Positions 17,801-20,517 of a stretch of DNA of 20,517 nucleotides are shown here, one piece after another. Under the pieces are notes generated by a model. It had not been told where the DNA came from, did no database searches, and was given only the letters and a program-made list of their open reading frames with translations. Positions within the stretch are counted from its first letter, which is position 1; every line of letters starts with the position of its first letter. The translations under genes and the position numbers were made by a program. The DNA is from Priapulus caudatus (lineage: Eukaryota > Priapulida > Priapulimorpha > Priapulimorphida > Priapulidae), in NCBI RefSeq assembly GCF_000485595.1, contig NW_014577284.1, positions 274,984-295,500 of the forward strand. Direction: 5' to 3'.

Positions 17801-18824
17801 CTTGGAGGTTTTTACCAATGTGAACGCTGCCATGATTTGTGTAGCTGAATGAAACGCGGTCAATGTGGCTACCATTTGCTTGCAGCCTACGTCGTCACCC
17901 GATTATTTTTCTCATTGATATTTGTTTGGAAAATGTGTATATAGCACCACATTTGACTAATAGCACAGCTTTACACTGCAATGATGAGAAAATCTATGGA
18001 ATATTCTGTTCTGTCGTGGAATGGCTTCGAGATTACCCGGTGGATGTTCTCTTGACATCGTGTCGCGTCACACTTTCCGGATTTGTTCTGTTACCCGCAG
18101 GTGGAGATGGAGATTCGTGAGCTCATGACAGAATTGGGCTTCGATGGAGAAAAGACTCCCATCGTAAAGGGCTCAGCTCTCTACGCTCTCGAGGTGAATT
18201 ACCACTCGGCGGTAGAGTAATATATGACCCATGATAACATGGGGTCAATGGTCATGGGTAATCAGAGTGACATTGCTTTACCTATTCTCACTATATGTTA
18301 CTAGTTTACTTTATTTCACTTTTTTAAATTTAATTTAATTTAATTTTACTATTTTCGATAAGTTTTCGGACAGGAACTTAGAGATAACTACCTCATTAAG
18401 TTACTTCTGAAGACCTTTCATGCATTAGGCGATATTCGATTCTACCATGATTCGGTGACAGCAAGCTGGCCTAATTGGTAATGCGAGCTTGATTACGTCC
18501 TTCGACAAAGCCTGCAATTCGCCATCACCGACAACTCAAATCGATTGTCGCAGTCACTCTTTGTCACCATCTCGGTCTTTGCACACACACACACCCTCAC
18601 TGCCGTGCCTTTATCTGTGAGGACACCGCTAGCAACTAACTGCTAGCGAAAGCAGGTTGGGAATCCGCGAACGTTCTTTTGTTCATATCAGGACAAGGAG
18701 CCGGCAATCGGAGCAGATGCAGTGAGGGAACTGCTGACAGCTGTCGACGCTTACATACCAACACCCGAGCGCGAGCTGGACAAGCCGTTCATGATGGCCA
18801 TAGAGGGAACCTACTCGATTCCGG
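14844..18824 (+). CDS. TUFM: Mitochondrial elongation factor Tu, partial (six exons)
   Basis: Exons: 14844-14979, 15213-15379, 15655-15759, 17342-17410, 18101-18193 and 18692-18824, all GT-AG with matching phases (1, 0, 0, 0, 0, then 1 into an exon beyond the window). About 234 codons are visible. They cover the end of the presequence and the complete GTPase domain: G1 [11 protein letters not shown]2 RGITI, G3 DCPGH, G4 NKAD, G5 GSAL. The last exon ends at YSIPG, the start of domain 2. TUFM delivers aminoacyl-tRNA to the mitochondrial ribosome as a GTP complex. The spliced length matches the human protein residue for residue through most of this region, by recollection. All GTP-binding residues are intact, so this looks functional. 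The first exon is uncertain; the acceptor is at 14843 or 14845. The 1.6-kb intron at 15760-17341 holds two transposon-derived elements and the next intron holds a hAT-like one. Confidence 0.95.
15863..16587. mobile_element. 713-bp non-autonomous DNA transposon in a TUFM intron
   Basis: CAGGGATGAGATT (15869-15881) is exactly inverted at 16569-16581, and TACATG is duplicated on both sides (15863-15868 and 16582-16587). Just inside the left end lies an 18-bp perfect palindrome (15883-15900) followed by another CCGCGG unit. No transposase ORF remains. The termini look hAT-like, but the 6-bp duplication does not fit the usual 8 bp. Confidence 0.75.
16724..17070. mobile_element. MITE with about 47-bp terminal repeats and TA flanks
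   Basis: The left arm (16724-16775, TAGGGCCATCCTTAAAAAAT onward) is inverted at 17015-17070 with small differences, including GCTGTCC(T/C)CCGACC. TA borders both ends, as for Tc1/mariner-type insertions. The interior is AT-rich, with TATAAATA repeats and no ORF. Confidence 0.7.
17449..17676. mobile_element. hAT-type MITE in a TUFM intron
   Basis: The 212-bp element (17457-17668) has termini CAGGGGTTCTTAACCTG and, inverted, CAGTGGTTCTTAACCTTTT, the well-known hAT (Charlie/Buster-like) end. Subterminal CATGGACCC is also inverted. The flanking octamers AGCTTAGA and ATCTAAGA agree at 6 of 8 positions, a decayed 8-bp duplication. An A-rich TAAAAA tract lies inside. It starts 46 bases after the donor at 17411. 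Confidence 0.8.
18325..18347 (+). repeat. Short TTTAA microsatellite
   Basis: About four copies of an AATTT/TTTAA pentamer lie in the TUFM intron between 18193 and 18692. Confidence 0.7.
18627..18648. repeat. Hairpin with branch-point-like loop
   Basis: CGCTAGCA and TGCTAGCG form a perfect 8-bp stem around the loop ACTAAC, 44-65 bases upstream of the exon at 18692. CTAAC fits the animal branch-point consensus, so the branch site may be presented in a loop. This is inference only. Confidence 0.5.
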
Positions 18825-20362
18825 GTAGGTGTAGTGTGAAAAGGGTGAGTGCAGTGTGAACAGGGTGAGTGCAGTGTGAACAGGGTGAGTGCAGTGTGAA
18901 CAGGGTGAGTGCAGTGTGAACAGGGTGAGTGCAGTGTGAACAGGGTAAGTGCAGTGTGAACATGGTAAGTCAGGTGAACATTGGGAGCGAGTGTGAAAGG
19001 TAAGTGCAGTGTGAACAGGGTAGTGCAGTGTGAAGCAGGGTGAGTGCAGTGTGGAACAGGGTGCGTGCAGTGTGAACAGGGTAAGTGCAGGTGAACATGG
19101 TAAGGCAGAGTGAGCAGGCGTAAGTACAGTGTGAACAGGGTAAAGTGCAGTGTGAACAGGGTGAGTGGGCAGTGGTGAACAGGGGTGAGTGGGGCACGTG
19201 TGAACAGGGTAAGTTGCAGTGTGAAGCAGGGTAAGTGCAGTGTGAACAGGGTGAGTGCAGTGTGAACAGGGTAAGTGCAGAGTGAACAGGGTAAGTACAG
19301 TGTGAACAGGGTAAGTACAGTGCTGAAAGGGTGAATGCAGTGTGAACAGGGTGAGTGCCAGTGTTGAACAGGGTGAAGTGGCAGTGTGAACATGGGCGAG
19401 TGGCAGTGTGAACGAAGTGAGTGCAGTGTGGAAACAGGGTGAAGTGCAGTGTGAACAAGGTGAGTGCAGTGTACAGGGGAGTGCAGTGTGAACAAGGTGA
19501 GTGCAGTGTGAACAAGGTAAGTGCAGTGGAACAGGGTGAGTCAGGTTGTGAACATGGTAGTAACAGTGTGAACAGGGCTAGTGCAGTGTGCAACAGGGCG
19601 TGAAATGTGCAGGTGTGAACAGGGTGAGTGCAGTGTGAACAGGGTGAGTGCACGTGTGAACAGGTAAGTGGCAGTGTTGAACAAGGTGAGTGGCGTGTGA
19701 ACAGGGTGATGCAGTGTGAACAGGGTGAGTGGCAGTGTGAACAGGTAAGTGGCAGTGGTGAACAGGTGGGAGCAGTGTGAGACAGGGTGAGTGCAGTGTG
19801 AACAGGGTGAGTGCAGTGTGAACAGGGTAAGTGCAGTGTGAACAGGGTGAGTGCAGTGTGAAGCAGGGTAAAGCTGCAGTGTGAAACAGGGTGAGTGCAG
19901 TGTGAAGTAAAGCAGGGTGAGTGCAGTGTGAACAGGGTGAGTGCAGTGTGAACAGGGATGAGTGCAAGTGTGAACAGGGTAAGTGGCAGTGTGAAGCGGG
20001 TAGTGCTAGTGTGAACAAGGGTGAGTGGCAGTGTGAACAGGGTGAGTGCGAGTGTGAAGCAGGGTGAGTACAGTGTGAAGGCAGGGTGAGTGGCAGTGTG
20101 AACAGGGTGCAGTGCAGCTGTGAACAGGGTAAGTGCAGTGGGAACAGGGTGAGTGCAGTGGTGAAAACAGGGGTGACGTGCGAGTGTGAGACGGGGTGAG
20201 GTGCAGTGTGAACAGGGTGAGTGCAGTGTAACAGGGTGAGTGCAGTGTGGAACAGGGTGACGTGCCAGTGGTGAACAGGTGAGTGGGCAGTGTGAACAGG
20301 GTAAGTGCAGTGTGAAAGGGTAAGTGCAGTGTGAACAGGGTAAGTGCAGTTGGATACAGGGT
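18825..20362 (+). repeat. 20-bp minisatellite built from the TUFM splice donor
   Basis: The unit GTGAGTGCAGTGTGAACAGG repeats roughly 70-75 times. The register starts exactly at the exon end: the first 20 intron bases, GTAGGTGTAGTGTGAAAAGG, are a diverged unit 1. Units 2-6 (18845-18944) are identical and unit 7 nearly so; from about 18965 nearly every unit has a one-base insertion or loss. Each unit contains a strong 5' splice-site sequence (AGG|GTGAGT or GTAAGT). The long minus-strand open frames across this block arise only because the repeat lacks stops in that orientation. Confidence 0.95.
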
Positions 20363-20414
20363 GGGGGGCGGTAATGGTGGATATATAGACGAATAGATGG
20401 CACGCGTAGTACAA

Positions 20415-20450
20415 GCTATAGAGGGAAAGCTACTCGATTCCAGGGTGAGT
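20415..20450 (+). pseudogene. Duplicated fragment of a TUFM exon end and donor
   Basis: GCTATAGAGGGAAAGCTACT then CGATTCCAGGGTGAGT repeats, with small indels, the last about 29 bases of the exon ending at 18824 plus its donor (GCCATAGAGGGAACCTACT, CGATTCCGG). It lies just beyond the minisatellite and is followed by another GTGTGAACAGGGTG unit. It is either a true segmental duplication of exon edge plus array or a collapsed or misjoined assembly. As a coding exon it is frame-disrupted. Confidence 0.75.
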
Positions 20451-20517
20451 CCCGCAAAAAGTGTGAACAGGGTGCGTAATGCAAGATAGATGAATAGATA
20501 CATTCGTACAGCGCTTT

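Noticed and set aside
18683-20503. Minus-strand open frames of 165-477 codons rich in Thr, His, Pro and Cys
   Set aside because: They are translations of the 20-bp minisatellite in its antisense direction. Composition is periodic, several frames are open at once, and the real coding sequence at 18692-18824 is on the plus strand.

Overview
The window is nuclear DNA of a metazoan, most likely a marine invertebrate. Genes are split by GT-AG introns, short repeats of the animal telomere type (TTAGGG/CCCTAA) lie inside the sequence, and small non-autonomous DNA transposons are common in the introns. The species cannot be named from the sequence. No intact long ORF exists: the genes were found by reading short exons, checking splice sites and phases, and recognising the spliced proteins. 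The longest open frames are artefacts of tandem repeats. Layout: (1) 1-1383 is non-coding, with hairpins and an inverted-repeat element that carries telomere-like repeats. (2) 1488-2182, minus strand, holds the first three coding exons of a STYXL1 (MK-STYX) orthologue, covering its rhodanese-like domain; the phosphatase-like half was not found. (3) 2183-2304 is a 122-bp head-to-head promoter with a CTCF-like site. (4) 2305-8436, plus strand, is a complete 11-exon POLDIP2 orthologue (333 codons plus stop), with a poly(A) signal at 8823. (5) 8850-14500 is gene-free: a small transposon, a head-to-head pair of tRNA-like elements, a 10-N assembly gap followed by an error-rich tandem array, featureless sequence, then a cluster of telomere-like repeats and nested inverted repeats. 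(6) 14844-18824, plus strand, holds six exons of mitochondrial elongation factor Tu (TUFM) covering the whole GTPase domain; the gene runs off the right edge. (7) 18825-20362 is a 20-bp minisatellite whose first unit is the TUFM splice donor itself, followed by a stray copy of the preceding exon end. The three proteins all have mitochondrial links in known animals: POLDIP2 and TUFM are mitochondrial matrix proteins and MK-STYX is reported at mitochondria. This shared theme is an inference from gene identity, not evidence of co-regulation, except that STYXL1 and POLDIP2 share one short promoter. Sequence quality is uneven: 10343-11345 and about 18965-20360 show dense single-base indels between repeat units, as expected of unpolished long-read gap filling.
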